Shown: positions 34,281 to 43,901, counted from the stretch's first letter. The stretch is 49,334 bases of DNA from Rhodobacter maris (GCF_900217815.1 NZ_OBMT01000014.1:45571-94904), one strand, 5' to 3'. Made by a program: numbers and translations. The notes: generated from the sequence alone by a model not told the origin.

Positions 34281-35543
34281 ATGCCGCTTCTCGTGATGAA
34301 ATTCGGCGGCACCTCGGTGGCCGACCTCGACCGCATCGCCAATGCGGCCGCGAAGGTCAAGCGCGAGGTCGAGCGCGGCTATGATGTGATCGTGATCGTC
34401 TCGGCGATGTCGGGCAAGACGAACGAGCTTGTCGGCTGGGTCGAGGGCACATCGCCCCTTTACGATGCGCGCGAATATGATGCAGTCGTCGCCTCGGGCG
34501 AAAATGTCACCGCCGGGCTGATGGCGCTGCGGCTGCAGGAAATGGGCATTTCGGCGCGCAGCTGGCAGGGCTGGCAAGTGCCGATCAACACCACCTCGGC
34601 GCATGGCTCGGCGCGGTTCGTCTCGATCCCGCGCACCAATCTCGATGCGAAATTCGCCGAAGGGTTCAAGGTCGCGGTGGTGGCGGGCTTCCAGGGGATC
34701 TCGGCCGAGGGTCGGATCACCACGCTTGGCCGTGGCGGCTCGGATACGACCGCGGTGGCCTTTGCCGCCGCTTTCGGCGCGGAGCGCTGCGATATCTACA
34801 CCGATGTGGACGGCGTCTATACCACCGACCCGCGCATCAGCTCGAAGGCGCGCAAGCTCGACAAGATCGCCTTCGAGGAAATGCTCGAACTGGCCTCGCT
34901 TGGCGCCAAGGTGCTGCAGACCCGCTCGGTGGAGCTGGCGATGCGCTACAATGTGCGGCTCAGGGTGCTTTCCTCCTTCGAGGACACCGACGGAAACTCT
35001 GGAACCCTTGTCTGCGGGGAGGATGAAATCATGGAATCGAAAGTCGTCTCGGGGGTCGCCTATTCGCGCGACGAGGCCAAGATCACCCTCTTCACCATCG
35101 AAGACCGGCCGGGCGTGGCGCAGGCGATCTTCGGGCCGCTCTCCGAAGCGGGCGTGAACGTCGACATGATTGTCCAGAACATCTCCGAAAAGGATTATGA
35201 CGAGGCGCACCCCGGCGCGGTGACCGACATGACCTTCTCCTGCCCGATCAATCAGGTCGCCCGCGCGCAAAAAGCGCTCGAAGATGCGATGGCGGCGGGC
35301 AAGATCAAATATGACGATCTGATCATCGACACCGACGTTGCGAAGGTCTCCGTTGTCGGCATTGGCATGCGCTCGCAGGTGGGCGTTGCGGCGCGCACTT
35401 TCTCGGCGCTCGCCGCAGAAGGGATCAATATCAAGGTCATCTCAACCTCCGAGATCAAGATTTCCGTGCTGATCGACCGGAAATATATGGAACTGGCCGT
35501 GCAGGCCCTCCATGATGCGTTCGAGCTGGAGAAAACGGCCTGA
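34281..35543 (+). CDS. lysC: Aspartate kinase
   Basis: This 420-residue enzyme phosphorylates aspartate, the first step toward lysine, threonine and methionine. The kinase domain (about 1-250) starts LLVMKFGGTS (KFGGTS 7-12) and contains TTLGRGGSDTTAV and TDVDGVYTTDPR. Two ACT domains (about 265-420) follow, with ITLFTIEDRPGVAQAIF and VGIGMRSQVGVAARTF, where lysine and/or threonine bind as feedback inhibitors. GGAGGGG precedes ATG 34281. It lies 55 bases upstream of ptsP, an arrangement often seen in alphaproteobacteria. Confidence 0.97.
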   Translation: MPLLVMKFGGTSVADLDRIANAAAKVKREVERGYDVIVIVSAMSGKTNELVGWVEGTSPLYDAREYDAVVASGENVTAGLMALRLQEMGISARSWQGWQVPINTTSAHGSARFVSIPRTNLDAKFAEGFKVAVVAGFQGISAEGRITTLGRGGSDTTAVAFAAAFGAERCDIYTDVDGVYTTDPRISSKARKLDKIAFEEMLELASLGAKVLQTRSVELAMRYNVRLRVLSSFEDTDGNSGTLVCGEDEIMESKVVSGVAYSRDEAKITLFTIEDRPGVAQAIFGPLSEAGVNVDMIVQNISEKDYDEAHPGAVTDMTFSCPINQVARAQKALEDAMAAGKIKYDDLIIDTDVAKVSVVGIGMRSQVGVAARTFSALAAEGINIKVISTSEIKISVLIDRKYMELAVQALHDAFELEKTA

Positions 35544-35598
35544 GCTGAACGGGGTCGGGCCCGCGCCAGAAACTGCGGCAGAACACGGGGGCTGAGGA

Positions 35599-37839
35599 AT
35601 GGTAGAGCGTCGCGAGAGTGACAGTCGCAGCCTGCTGCGCCGGTTGCGCGATACGCTGGCCACCCCGGGCGGCGGGCAGGACCGGCTCGACCACATCACC
35701 CATCTGATCGCGGATTCGCTGCGCGCGCATGTGTGCTCGATCTATCTGTTCCGCGACCCGGAAACGCTGGAACTCTGCGCCACCGAGGGGCTCAACCGCG
35801 AGGCCGTGCACCAGACCCGGATGCGGCTCGGCGAGGGGCTTGTGGGGCGGGTTGCCCGCACCGGCGTGCCGATCAACACCGGCGACGCCCCCTCCGAGCC
35901 CGGCTTCCGCTACATGCCCGAGACCGGTGAAGAGATCTATTCGAGCTTCCTTGGGGTGCCGATCCAGCGCGTGGGCGAAAAGCTCGGCGTGCTGGTCGTG
36001 CAGTCGCGCGAGGCGCGGGAGTTCCTCGAAGACGAGGTCTACGGGCTCGAAGTCGTCGCCATGGTGCTCGCCGAAATGACCGAGCTGGGCGCCTTCACCG
36101 GCGATCAGAACGGCATCGGCGCCACGCATCGGTTCCCGGTCATGTTCCGCGGCACTACCGGGCAGGAGGGCGCCGCCGAGGGCCGGGTGTGGCTGCACGA
36201 GCCGCGCGTCGTCGTGACGAACCCGGTGGGCGACGACCCCGAGGCCGAGAAGGTGCGGCTTGAGGAAGCTGTCGCCACGCTGCAGGCGCAGATCGACGAG
36301 ATGCTGATCGGCTCGGCCGCGATGGACAAGGAGCAGCGGCAGGTTCTCGAAGCCTACAAGATGCTTGCCCATTCGCGCGGCTGGGTGCGGCGGATGTGCG
36401 AGGATATTGCGCTGGGTCTTTCTGCAGAAGCGGCGGTGGAAAAAGAACAATCGACCGCCCGCGCAAGGCTTGAACAATCGACCGATGCCTATCTGCGCGA
36501 GCGGCTTCACGACCTTGATGACCTCTCGAACCGGCTGTTGCGGCTTTTGACCGGGCAGGGGCAGGACACGGGCGCCGATCTGCCGGAGACCCCGGTTCTG
36601 GTGGCGCGCAACATCGGCCCGGCGGAGCTTCTCGATTACGGGCGGCGGCTGAAGGGGGTTGTGCTTGAAGAGGGCTCGGTCGGCAGCCATGCGGCGATCG
36701 TGGCGCGGGCGCTGGCCATTCCGCTCGTGATCCATGCGCACCGCATCACCAACGAGGCATTGAACGGCGATCCGATCCTCGTCGACGGCGATCAGGGCAT
36801 CGTCCATTTGCGCCCCGAGGAAACCGTCGCCCATGCCTTCCGCGACAAGATCGCGATGCAGGCCGAAGCGCAGAAACGCTATGCCGATTTGCGTACGGTG
36901 GCCGCCGAGGACCGCTCGGGCCAGACCGTGCGTCTTATGATGAATGCCGGGCTCATGGCCGATCTGCCCTCGCTGAAAAGTTCGGGCGCCGATGGGGTGG
37001 GCCTGTTCCGCACCGAATTGCAATTCCTGATCCGTTCGCGCGTGCCGCGGCGTGGCGAGCTTGCCGCGCTCTACAAACGGGTGATCGACGCCGCGCAAGG
37101 CGCGCCGGTGCAGTTCCGCACGCTCGATATCGGCTCGGACAAGGTGCTGCCCTACATGAAGCCGCAAGAAGAGCCGAACCCGGCGATGGGCTGGCGCGCG
37201 ATCCGCGTGGGCCTCGACAAGCCGGGCGTGCTTCGGATGCAGCTTCAGGCGTTGATCCGCGCCTCCGAAGGGCGTGAGCTGTCGATCATGTTCCCCTTCA
37301 TCGCGGCGCCCGACGAGTTCCACACTGCCAAGGCGATGCTGCTGCGCGAGATCGACCGCGAGGCCGCGCTTGGTCACCGGGTTCCTTGCAGTCTGCGCGT
37401 GGGGGCGATGCTCGAGACGCCCTCGCTCGCCTTCGCCCCCGACAGCTTCTTTGCCGCCTGCGATTTCCTCTCGATCGGCGGCAATGATCTCAAGCAGTTC
37501 TTTTTCGCGGCCGACCGCGAGAACGAACGGGTACGGCGGCGCTACGACACGCTCGACGTGAGCTTCCTGAGTTTCATCGAGCTGATCGTGAAACGCTGCG
37601 CAGAAAATGACACGGCCCTGAGCTTCTGCGGCGAGGATGCGGGACGGCCGATCGAGGCGCTCACGTTCGCGGCCCTCGGTGTGCGCACGCTCTCGATGCG
37701 CCCGGCCTCGATCGGGCCGGTGAAGCATCTGATCCGCCGGTCTGATCTTGCCGCCTTGCGCGGGGTCATCGAAACGGCACGGGTGCGCGGGTCGCAATCG
37801 GTTCGCCATGCGGTGACGGCCTGCCTTGCCTGCCAATAA
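35599..37839 (+). CDS. ptsP: Nitrogen-PTS enzyme I (EI-Ntr)
   Basis: This 746-residue protein starts the nitrogen-related phosphotransfer chain EI-Ntr, NPr, EIIA-Ntr. A GAF domain (about 20-160) binds glutamine in relatives. The phosphohistidine domain holds H364 in VGSHAAIVARAL. The PEP-binding barrel shows FRTLDIGSDK, NPAMGWRAIR, MLETPSLAF, LSIGGNDLKQF and the catalytic C677 in FCGEDAG. This last motif is slightly changed from the usual CGEMAGD: Asp replaces Met and Arg replaces the final Asp. A coiled linker lies at about 205-300. The pathway links carbon and nitrogen status to K+ transport and stress. It follows lysC by 55 bases. Confidence 0.95.
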   Translation: MVERRESDSRSLLRRLRDTLATPGGGQDRLDHITHLIADSLRAHVCSIYLFRDPETLELCATEGLNREAVHQTRMRLGEGLVGRVARTGVPINTGDAPSEPGFRYMPETGEEIYSSFLGVPIQRVGEKLGVLVVQSREAREFLEDEVYGLEVVAMVLAEMTELGAFTGDQNGIGATHRFPVMFRGTTGQEGAAEGRVWLHEPRVVVTNPVGDDPEAEKVRLEEAVATLQAQIDEMLIGSAAMDKEQRQVLEAYKMLAHSRGWVRRMCEDIALGLSAEAAVEKEQSTARARLEQSTDAYLRERLHDLDDLSNRLLRLLTGQGQDTGADLPETPVLVARNIGPAELLDYGRRLKGVVLEEGSVGSHAAIVARALAIPLVIHAHRITNEALNGDPILVDGDQGIVHLRPEETVAHAFRDKIAMQAEAQKRYADLRTVAAEDRSGQTVRLMMNAGLMADLPSLKSSGADGVGLFRTELQFLIRSRVPRRGELAALYKRVIDAAQGAPVQFRTLDIGSDKVLPYMKPQEEPNPAMGWRAIRVGLDKPGVLRMQLQALIRASEGRELSIMFPFIAAPDEFHTAKAMLLREIDREAALGHRVPCSLRVGAMLETPSLAFAPDSFFAACDFLSIGGNDLKQFFFAADRENERVRRRYDTLDVSFLSFIELIVKRCAENDTALSFCGEDAGRPIEALTFAALGVRTLSMRPASIGPVKHLIRRSDLAALRGVIETARVRGSQSVRHAVTACLACQ

Positions 37840-37914
37840 CATCCAGCAATACCAGCCTATGGCCACCGCCCGTTCGGCGATGGCGTGGGCCGGCGTGAGC
37901 CGCGGACGCCAAAA

Positions 37915-38175
37915 TCAGTGCTGCGCGCGCAGATTATGCAAGATGGCCCGGTTGGCGCACCAGTCGGGGGCAGAGCCCGCAGCCGGGTCATTGCCTGCCA
38001 GATAGGCCATGCAGCCATCGACCCCCTGGCATTCGCGGCACCGCGTGATCATGTCGGCGAAATCCGCCTGGGTCAGAAACCCGTCCCGCATCGCCTCGGA
38101 GAGATTCACTTCCATCCGGCGCGCCATTCCGCGCGTGATCCAGAAGTGCAGATCAACATTTCCCTGGATACCCAT
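37915..38175 (-). CDS. Four-cysteine small protein (DUF6455-like), second of pair
   Basis: This 86-residue protein has C46-x2-C49-x5-C55 and C73 in RCRECQGVDGCMAYL...DWCAN. Its neighbour at 38153-38515 has Cys at the same first three positions (46, 49, 55). The pattern suggests a metal or Fe-S site (inference). The start is set by AAGGAGAAGGTG directly before ATG 38175. This lies inside the end of the upstream gene, so the two overlap by 23 bases and are translationally coupled. The function of the family is not known to me. Confidence 0.8.
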   Translation of the reverse strand: MGIQGNVDLHFWITRGMARRMEVNLSEAMRDGFLTQADFADMITRCRECQGVDGCMAYLAGNDPAAGSAPDWCANRAILHNLRAQH

Positions 38176-38515
38176 CACCTTCTCCTTCCGCGACATTCTC
38201 GGGCATGAGGTCTTCGGTCAGTTCTTCCTCGGTGATCTGACGGCGCAGCCGCGCCATCATCATCTTGTTGGTGCAATAGGAGGGCGCTTCGGCAACCGGG
38301 CGGGCATTCGGATCGGTGCCCGCCTCGGCATGCTCGGCGAGCCAGTGCATGCACTCGCCGGGGTCGGAACAATTGGTGCAGCGCACCACGGCCTCACGCC
38401 ATTCCTCGCCGCTGATCTTGCCGCGGATCATCCGTTCCGTCAGGTTGATCCCCAGCACCTGCGCCATGCGGTTCATCAGGGCGGCGTGGCGATTGAGGGT
38501 TTTGCGTCCGTACAT
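38153..38515 (-). CDS. Four-cysteine small protein (DUF6455-like), first of pair
   Basis: This 120-residue paralogue of the next gene has C46-x2-C49-x5-C55 and C81 (RCTNCSDPGECMHWL...SYCTN), an N-terminal Arg-rich helix, and an acidic tail ending Gly-Lys-Cys120. Three Cys align position for position with the downstream protein, so the pair arose by duplication. AAAGGATGG lies upstream of ATG 38515. The acidic C-terminal tail is specific to this copy. It follows the M48 lipoprotein gene on the same strand, 117 bases away. Confidence 0.8.
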   Translation of the reverse strand: MYGRKTLNRHAALMNRMAQVLGINLTERMIRGKISGEEWREAVVRCTNCSDPGECMHWLAEHAEAGTDPNARPVAEAPSYCTNKMMMARLRRQITEEELTEDLMPENVAEGEGDGYPGKC

Positions 38516-38632
38516 GGGCCATCCTTTGCCAAAGCTGCGCCATGCTGTAAATCAGGGCCGCCTTACGCCATGATTCAGATCAAGCCGACCCAGATCAGTG
38601 CCCTGCCGGGCGCTGGGGGGGGCGGTCGGGGC

Positions 38633-39424
38633 TCAACTCCCGCTTGCGCCTGCCGGAAGCGCAGGGGCGGCGGCGCGGGCGCGCAGTTCGGCTACGGTGC
38701 GCCGCACCAGGGCGATACGGTCGGCATTGGCGGGATGGCTGTCAAGAAAACCATGCCCCGGGTCGGGAATGCGCGTGAAGAACAGCGCGCCCCGCGCCGG
38801 ATCATAGCCCGCATCCCAGGCGATGACCGCGCCGAGTTGGTCTGCCTCAAGCTCGTAATCCTGCGAGAAGCTGAGCGCGCCGACCTCTGCGCCGAAGCTT
38901 TCGGCGCGTGCGATCGTCGTTGCGTCGGCGCCCGAAGCGGCGGCCAGCGCCCCCATGATCCGCGCGCCGCGGTCTGCATCAGAGCTTTTCGCCTCCAGAT
39001 GGCCGAGGATGTAATGCGCCGCCTCATGGCCCATCACGAAGGCGAGCTCGTCACGATTGCGGGCCTCGGCGATCAGCGCGAGATTGAAAGCGACAATGGG
39101 GCGGCCGCGGGCATCGATGGTTTGCAGCGCATTGGGCGTGGCATCGGCGCGGTCATCGACCATCACCTGATAGTCGCAATTGCGCCGCCCCCGGGTCCGG
39201 GCGCGGCATTCGGCCTCGATCCGCGGCTCCATGTCCTCCGCCACGGCTATGAAATTCGCCGCCGCCTCGCGCGCGTCGGGGCCCGGTTCGGTGGTGACGA
39301 CGGGGGCGACCGAGGCGGGCATCGGCGTGCGCACGACAGCGCCGGGCGCGGTTCCGGGTACAGCGTCGCAGGCCGCGAGGCCGAGCGGCACGATCAGGCA
39401 CATAAGCAGGTGGTGACGCAGCAT
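38633..39424 (-). CDS. M48-family metalloprotease lipoprotein
   Basis: This 263-residue zinc protease has a lipoprotein signal ending LGLAAC with acylated Cys19, so it probably sits at a membrane facing the periplasm. HEAAH (133-137) is the HExxH zinc motif. E193 in YELEADQLGA is the third zinc ligand region typical of M48. The family includes Oma1-like and BepA/LoiP proteases that clear damaged membrane or outer-membrane proteins. Length is short relative to BepA and lacks TPR repeats. It is the first gene of a possible minus-strand unit with the two four-cysteine genes, and divergent from a small acidic protein. Confidence 0.9.
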   Translation of the reverse strand: MLRHHLLMCLIVPLGLAACDAVPGTAPGAVVRTPMPASVAPVVTTEPGPDAREAAANFIAVAEDMEPRIEAECRARTRGRRNCDYQVMVDDRADATPNALQTIDARGRPIVAFNLALIAEARNRDELAFVMGHEAAHYILGHLEAKSSDADRGARIMGALAAASGADATTIARAESFGAEVGALSFSQDYELEADQLGAVIAWDAGYDPARGALFFTRIPDPGHGFLDSHPANADRIALVRRTVAELRARAAAPALPAGASGS

Positions 39425-39509
39425 TTTCAGCCTCGGGGAGATGGCGCGAGTGTAGCTGCCCGCCCGGCGGGTGCAACGGGCAAACGGGGGCCGCCAGAAA
39501 TCTTTGCCC

Positions 39510-39537
39510 TTGCGCGACCGTTTTGCTGCGCTAGCAT
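39510..39537 (+). promoter_or_regulatory. Promoter giving a possibly leaderless transcript
   Basis: TTGCGC, 16 bases, then TAGCAT. The -10 ends six bases before ATG 39544, so the transcript would begin at or next to the start codon. No ribosome binding site is visible (ATTGTGCC), which fits leaderless translation. Confidence 0.45.
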
Positions 39538-39543
39538 TGTGCC

Positions 39544-39798
39544 ATGTTCACCATCGAGCACGAATTCGACGCCACTGTGATCACCCTCGTCGACGAGGGG
39601 GCCGATCCGCGCGACTATCTTCAGGAAGATATCACCATCCAGTCCTTCGAGGATTGTGTGGTGGTCGAGCAACTCGACGAGAATACCGAGATCGTGATGC
39701 GGGTCGTGTTCTCGCATGCGCAACTGCGTGAGCTCGCCGCGGCGCTCGATTTGCCCGAGGGGGTCTACCGGCTGCAGAGCCGCAAGTCGAAGGGCTGA
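39544..39798 (+). CDS. Small acidic protein of unknown function
   Basis: This 84-residue protein reads MFTIEHEFDATVITLVDEGA at its start, with alternating strands and an acidic centre (DYLQEDITIQSFEDCVVVEQLDENTEIVMRVVFS). It ends in a helix LRELAAALDLPEGVYRLQSRK. It has no signal peptide or membrane segment. I do not recognise a family, although conservation in the lineage is likely from codon use. It is probably leaderless and convergent with panC. It may be a small binding or regulatory protein; nothing more can be said. Confidence 0.7.
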   Translation: MFTIEHEFDATVITLVDEGADPRDYLQEDITIQSFEDCVVVEQLDENTEIVMRVVFSHAQLRELAAALDLPEGVYRLQSRKSKG

Positions 39799-39856
39799 GA
39801 ATTCAAACGGGGCGAGAGGGGCGTGAGCCCCGGCAGATTTGGCCAGCCCGAAGGGG

Positions 39857-40696
39857 TCAGACCGCAATATTGTCGATCAGCCGCACCTCGCCGAGCCCCA
39901 CTGCGGCAAGCATCCTTGCCGGTTCGGAAAGGCCGTCGAGCGGTTGCAGGGTCTCGGCATTGCGCAATTCGAGATAATCCCAGGGACCGAAGCCCGCGGC
40001 GCTGAGCGCCGCCTTTGCGGTGGCGAGGGCCTCGGCGACCGGCGTGCCCGCGCGAATCGCCGCGGCGGCGATCTGCATTTCGGCATGAAGCCGGGGCGCA
40101 GAGGCGCGTTCCTCCGTGCTCAGGCGCACATTGCGCGAAGACATCGCAAGCCCGTCATCCTCGCGGATCGTCGGGCAGCCGATGATGCGGATGGGGATAT
40201 TGAGATCCTCGACCATCCGGCGCACCACCTGCAATTGCTGCCAGTCCTTCTCGCCGAAGAAGGCGCGCCCGGCCTGGGTCATGCCGAACAGCTTCGTCAC
40301 CACGGTGGCCACACCATCGAAATGGCCCGGCCGGAACGCGCCTTCGAGCGGTTCCGAGATGCCCGAGACCGAGACCTTCGTGGCGAAACCTGCGGGATAG
40401 ACCTCGGCCACGCCCGGGGCAAAGAGCACATCCACCCCTTCCTCGTCGAGCAGCGCCAGATCATGCGTCTCGTCGCGGGGGTATTTTTCCAGATCCTCGG
40501 GGTTGTTGAACTGCATCGGGTTGACGAAGATCGTCACGATCACCCGGTCAGACTGCTTGCGGGCGGCGCGCACAAGGCTCATGTGCCCGTCGTGCAGCGC
40601 GCCCATGGTCGGGACCACGCCCACCAGCATGCCCGAGCGCTTCCATGTTGCCACCTTCTCGCGCAATTCGGCGGAAGAGCGGATCACCTGGGTCAT
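39857..40696 (-). CDS. panC: Pantothenate synthetase
   Basis: This 279-residue enzyme joins pantoate and beta-alanine using ATP, the last step of pantothenate synthesis. The nucleotidyltransferase motifs are [11 protein letters not shown] (28-38) and [10 protein letters not shown] (KMS-type loop), with [12 protein letters not shown] between them. Length is standard. It overlaps panB by four bases (ATGA) as the downstream gene of the operon. panD is not here. Confidence 0.96.
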   Translation of the reverse strand: MTQVIRSSAELREKVATWKRSGMLVGVVPTMGALHDGHMSLVRAARKQSDRVIVTIFVNPMQFNNPEDLEKYPRDETHDLALLDEEGVDVLFAPGVAEVYPAGFATKVSVSGISEPLEGAFRPGHFDGVATVVTKLFGMTQAGRAFFGEKDWQQLQVVRRMVEDLNIPIRIIGCPTIREDDGLAMSSRNVRLSTEERASAPRLHAEMQIAAAAIRAGTPVAEALATAKAALSAAGFGPWDYLELRNAETLQPLDGLSEPARMLAAVGLGEVRLIDNIAV

Positions 40697-41517
40697 TTTT
40701 TCGCCTCATCGAAGAAGGAATGCTCGTCCGCCGGGAAGCTTTTCGCACGCACCTCGGCAGCATAGGCCGCGACCGCCTCGGCCGCGGTCGTGCCAAGTTC
40801 CGCATAGCGTTTGACGAATTTCGGTTTGAAATCGGAAAACAGGCCGAGCATGTCGTCGATCACCAGAACCTGGCCATCGCAGTCGACCCCGGCGCCGATG
40901 CCGATCGTCGGGATCTCGATGGCGCGCGAGATCTCGCCCGCGAGCCGCGCCGGGATCTTTTCGATCACCACCGAGAAGGCGCCCGCCCCGGCGACGGCCT
41001 GCGCATCGGCCATCAGCCGTGCCGCATCCGCGCCCTTGCCCTGCACCTTGTAGCCGCCGAGCGTGTTGACCGATTGTGGCGTGAGCCCGATATGCGCCAT
41101 CACCGGGATGCCGCGGGCCACCAGAAACGCGATGGTCGCCGCCATATGTACGCCGCCCTCGAGCTTCACCGCGCCGGCGCCGGTTTCCGCGAGGATCCGG
41201 GCGGCATTGCGGAACGCCTGCGCCGGGCTTTCCTCGTAGCTGCCAAAGGGCATGTCGATCACCACAAGCGCGCGGTCCGAGCCGCGCATCACCGCCTGAC
41301 CGTGCAGGATCATCATGTCCATCGTCACGCTCAGCGTCGAGGACAGGCCGTGCAGTACCATGCCGACCGAATCGCCCACCAGAAGCACATCGCAGGCCGG
41401 ATCGGCGAGTTTCGCGATGGGCGTGGTATAGGCGGTCAGCACCACCACCGGCGCCGCGCCTTTCTGGGCACGAATATCCGACGGCATCAGCCGTTTCAGG
41501 CTTGCGGTTGCGCTCAT
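40693..41517 (-). CDS. panB: 3-methyl-2-oxobutanoate hydroxymethyltransferase
   Basis: This 274-residue TIM-barrel enzyme makes ketopantoate using methylene-THF. Family marks include [55 protein letters not shown] and TIGIGAG. The start at 41517 has GGGAGGG nearby. A TTGCAT-N17-TATGGC pair lies 25-53 bases upstream on the same strand. The operon is panB-panC, with a four-base overlap. Confidence 0.96.
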   Translation of the reverse strand: MSATASLKRLMPSDIRAQKGAAPVVVLTAYTTPIAKLADPACDVLLVGDSVGMVLHGLSSTLSVTMDMMILHGQAVMRGSDRALVVIDMPFGSYEESPAQAFRNAARILAETGAGAVKLEGGVHMAATIAFLVARGIPVMAHIGLTPQSVNTLGGYKVQGKGADAARLMADAQAVAGAGAFSVVIEKIPARLAGEISRAIEIPTIGIGAGVDCDGQVLVIDDMLGLFSDFKPKFVKRYAELGTTAAEAVAAYAAEVRAKSFPADEHSFFDEAKK

Positions 41518-41541
41518 GGAACCCTCCCTTTCCTTGCCGCA

Positions 41542-41570
41542 GCCATAGCCCTTCTGGGGGGCGAATGCAA
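41542..41570 (-). promoter_or_regulatory. Candidate panBC promoter
   Basis: On the minus strand TTGCAT, 17 bases, then TATGGC. The -35 is good and the -10 weak. The position, 25 bases before the panB start, suits a short leader. Confidence 0.35.
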
Positions 41571-41638
41571 AGCGCGAACGCTGCGGCGCAGCGCAAGGGC
41601 GCCTCGCCGCCCGGGCAGGGCGGAGCGACAAGATGGGC

Positions 41639-42496
41639 TCAGTTGCTGCCGCGGGCCTCGGCGGAGGCGACGGCGGCAGCATGTTGCTGCGCCTCGAGAA
41701 TTGCGGGATCGGTGATCTGACCGGCTTGCCAGGCGGCCTCGTCGGCGGCGATCAGCTCCACCGCCGCCTCGGGCACCACATAGCCCGTGTGCAGCTCATG
41801 CACCGGTCCCTCAAGCTCAAGGCTCTCGGCGCGCGAGCGCACCTTGACCCGGGTGCCGAGCGGTGCCTCGTCGAACATGTCGATGATGTCCTGGTTGAAA
41901 AGCCGGATGCAGCCGGCCGAGGTGGCCTTGCCGATCGAGGAGGGATCCATTGTGCCGTGGATGCGGTAATAGGTGTCGTGCCCGTTGCGATAGAGATAGA
42001 GCGCGCGCGCGCCGAGCGGATTGTCGAGCCCGCCCTTGAGCCCGCCTGCGAGCGGGCCGTAAAGCGCGGGATCGTGGCGCACCATATTCGCGGTGGGCTG
42101 CCAGTAGGGATAGTCTTCCTTGCGGCCAACGATGGCATTGCCCGAGAAACCCTTGCCCGCCTTGCCCACGGCGATGCCGAAGCGCATTGCCCGGCCCGGC
42201 TCGACGACGTGATAAAGGAGCCGCGCATAGGGATCGATGACGATCGTGTCCTTGCCCTCGGGGCCGGTGTAATCCACCCAGCGGCGCCGGTTGCGCTCGT
42301 TCAGATAGGCCGGGTTCACCGGAGGCACGACGCGGTCACCGTCGGGCCGGGCCTGATATTCCGGCGGGACGGCGGAAGAGGAGGATTGTCCGGCGGGAGT
42401 CATGGGGGCGGGGGCGCAGCCGGCGAGCAGCGCGGCGACAACCAGCCCGGCAAGGGGCGCGCGGAAATGGATCGAGGAACGGAACAAGGGCAGCAC
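41639..42496 (-). CDS. L,D-transpeptidase lipoprotein (YkuD domain)
   Basis: This 285-residue protein crosslinks peptidoglycan or anchors outer-membrane proteins. The lipobox is LLAGC (acylated Cys27). A short linker follows, then the YkuD domain with the catalytic motif [21 protein letters not shown] (His plus the nucleophile Cys near residue 215). The GTG at 42496 is the only family-length start, but its ribosome binding site is weak, so the start is uncertain. It is followed by panB on the same strand after 121 bases. Confidence 0.88.
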   Translation of the reverse strand: MLPLFRSSIHFRAPLAGLVVAALLAGCAPAPMTPAGQSSSSAVPPEYQARPDGDRVVPPVNPAYLNERNRRRWVDYTGPEGKDTIVIDPYARLLYHVVEPGRAMRFGIAVGKAGKGFSGNAIVGRKEDYPYWQPTANMVRHDPALYGPLAGGLKGGLDNPLGARALYLYRNGHDTYYRIHGTMDPSSIGKATSAGCIRLFNQDIIDMFDEAPLGTRVKVRSRAESLELEGPVHELHTGYVVPEAAVELIAADEAAWQAGQITDPAILEAQQHAAAVASAEARGSN

Positions 42497-42654
42497 CTGT
42501 AGACTTGAGCGAATCCCCTCGCAGCGGGGCGATTGCCCCTAGCTCGCCGGGGCAGTGGTGCAAGGTCAACCCCCGGCCCCCCCGAAACCGCGAAAACCGC
42601 TCAGAAAATCCGCAGGCGCCGGGTTTTGGCGCGCCCTGGCGGCACCCGAGCGGC

Positions 42655-42675
42655 GGGGGCGCATGTGGCGCCCCC
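42655..42675 (-). terminator. Hairpin after the creatinase gene
   Basis: GGGGGCGC and GCGCCCCC form an 8-bp stem around a 5-base loop, nine bases after the creatinase stop. There is no T run, so termination may depend on other factors. Confidence 0.5.
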
Positions 42676-42683
42676 GTGCAGGG

Positions 42684-43889
42684 TCAGCCGACCACGTTGA
42701 AGCCAGGGCCATAGGGATATTGGGTGATGTTCTCGGCGCCCTCCTCGCCAATCACCAGAATGTCGTGCTCGCGGTAGCCGCCCGCGCCGGGCAGGCCCAT
42801 GGGCAGCGTCAACATCGGCTCCATCGAGATCACCATGCCCGGTTCGAGCACCGTCTCGATATCCTCGCGCAGCTCCAGCCCCGCCTCGCGGCCATAATAA
42901 TGCGAGAGCACGCCGAAACTGTGGCCATAGCCGAAGGTGCGGTATTGCAAGAGATCGCGCTCGGCGAAGAAGGCGTTGATCTGTTGGGTAATCTCATCGC
43001 AGCGCGCGCCGGGCACAAGCAGGCTCATGCCATATTCATGCGCGGCCACGTTCGACTCCCAGATCTTCAGGCTCGCGGCGTCCACCTCGCCCACAAAGAG
43101 GGTGCGCTCAAGCGCGGTGTAATAGCCCGAGATCATCGGGAAGCAGTTCAGGCTGAGAATATCGCCGCGTTTGAGCACCCGCCCCGTGACCGGGTTATGC
43201 GCGCCATCGGTGTTGAGCCCGGACTGGAACCAGACCCAGGTGTCGCGATACTCCGCCTCGGGGAAGCGCTTGGCGATCTCCGCTTCCATCGCATCGCGCC
43301 CGGCCATCGCCACGTCGATCTCGCGCAGGCCCTCCTTGATCGTGTCGCGGATCGCATGGCCGCCGATATCGGCGACGGCCGCGCCATGGCAGATCAGCGC
43401 GATCTCGGCGGGGGATTTGACCATGCGCTGCGCCATTGTGGCGGGCGCGACGTCGAGCCCGCGCTTGGGCTTGAGGAAATGGGAGAATTTGTCGGCATTG
43501 ACCATGGTGAGGTGGTCCGCCTCGCAGCCCACCGCTTTGCCGGTGCCAATCACATGGGCCACCGCGCGCCAGAAATTGTCGCGCGCCCAATCCGTATAAG
43601 TGAGCGCCTCGCCGTGGCAGCGCCGCCAGGGCTGGCCCGCGTCGATCCCCGCCGAGATCACCACCGAGCGGTCTTTGGTGACCACAAGCCCATAGGGGCG
43701 ACCGAAGGAGCAATAGAGAAACCCGGAGTAATAGGCGATGTTGTGCATCGAGGTGAGCAGCACCGCATCGAGGCTGTGCATCTCGATGATGTCGCGCAGC
43801 CCCGCAAGGCGCGCCTCATATTCCTCTGGGGCGAAGGGCAGGGGGGCCTTGAGGCCGTTTTCGCAGGTGTAGAATTCGGGTCTTTGCAT
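42684..43889 (-). CDS. Creatinase (creatine amidinohydrolase)
   Basis: This 401-residue M24-fold enzyme hydrolyses creatine to sarcosine and urea. It aligns closely with the well studied Pseudomonas enzyme: NITYYSDFLYCSFGRPY-like start (F62, R64), WFQSGLNTDGAHNP with catalytic H231, YYTALERTLF with E261, TFGYGHSFGVLSHYYGREAG with R334, and VISMEPM with E357. These correspond with at most one residue offset to F62, R64, H232, E262, R335 and E358. Length is standard. The upstream palindrome GGGCCCGCGGGCCC lies just before AGAGGACAG. Creatininase and sarcosine oxidase genes are absent here. Confidence 0.88.
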   Translation of the reverse strand: MQRPEFYTCENGLKAPLPFAPEEYEARLAGLRDIIEMHSLDAVLLTSMHNIAYYSGFLYCSFGRPYGLVVTKDRSVVISAGIDAGQPWRRCHGEALTYTDWARDNFWRAVAHVIGTGKAVGCEADHLTMVNADKFSHFLKPKRGLDVAPATMAQRMVKSPAEIALICHGAAVADIGGHAIRDTIKEGLREIDVAMAGRDAMEAEIAKRFPEAEYRDTWVWFQSGLNTDGAHNPVTGRVLKRGDILSLNCFPMISGYYTALERTLFVGEVDAASLKIWESNVAAHEYGMSLLVPGARCDEITQQINAFFAERDLLQYRTFGYGHSFGVLSHYYGREAGLELREDIETVLEPGMVISMEPMLTLPMGLPGAGGYREHDILVIGEEGAENITQYPYGPGFNVVG

Positions 43890-43901
43890 GGTCTGTCCTC
43901 T

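Noticed and set aside
35455-37866. Long open frame antisense to ptsP
   Set aside because: It is the shadow of a clearly identified enzyme; the translation is low-complexity and domain-free.
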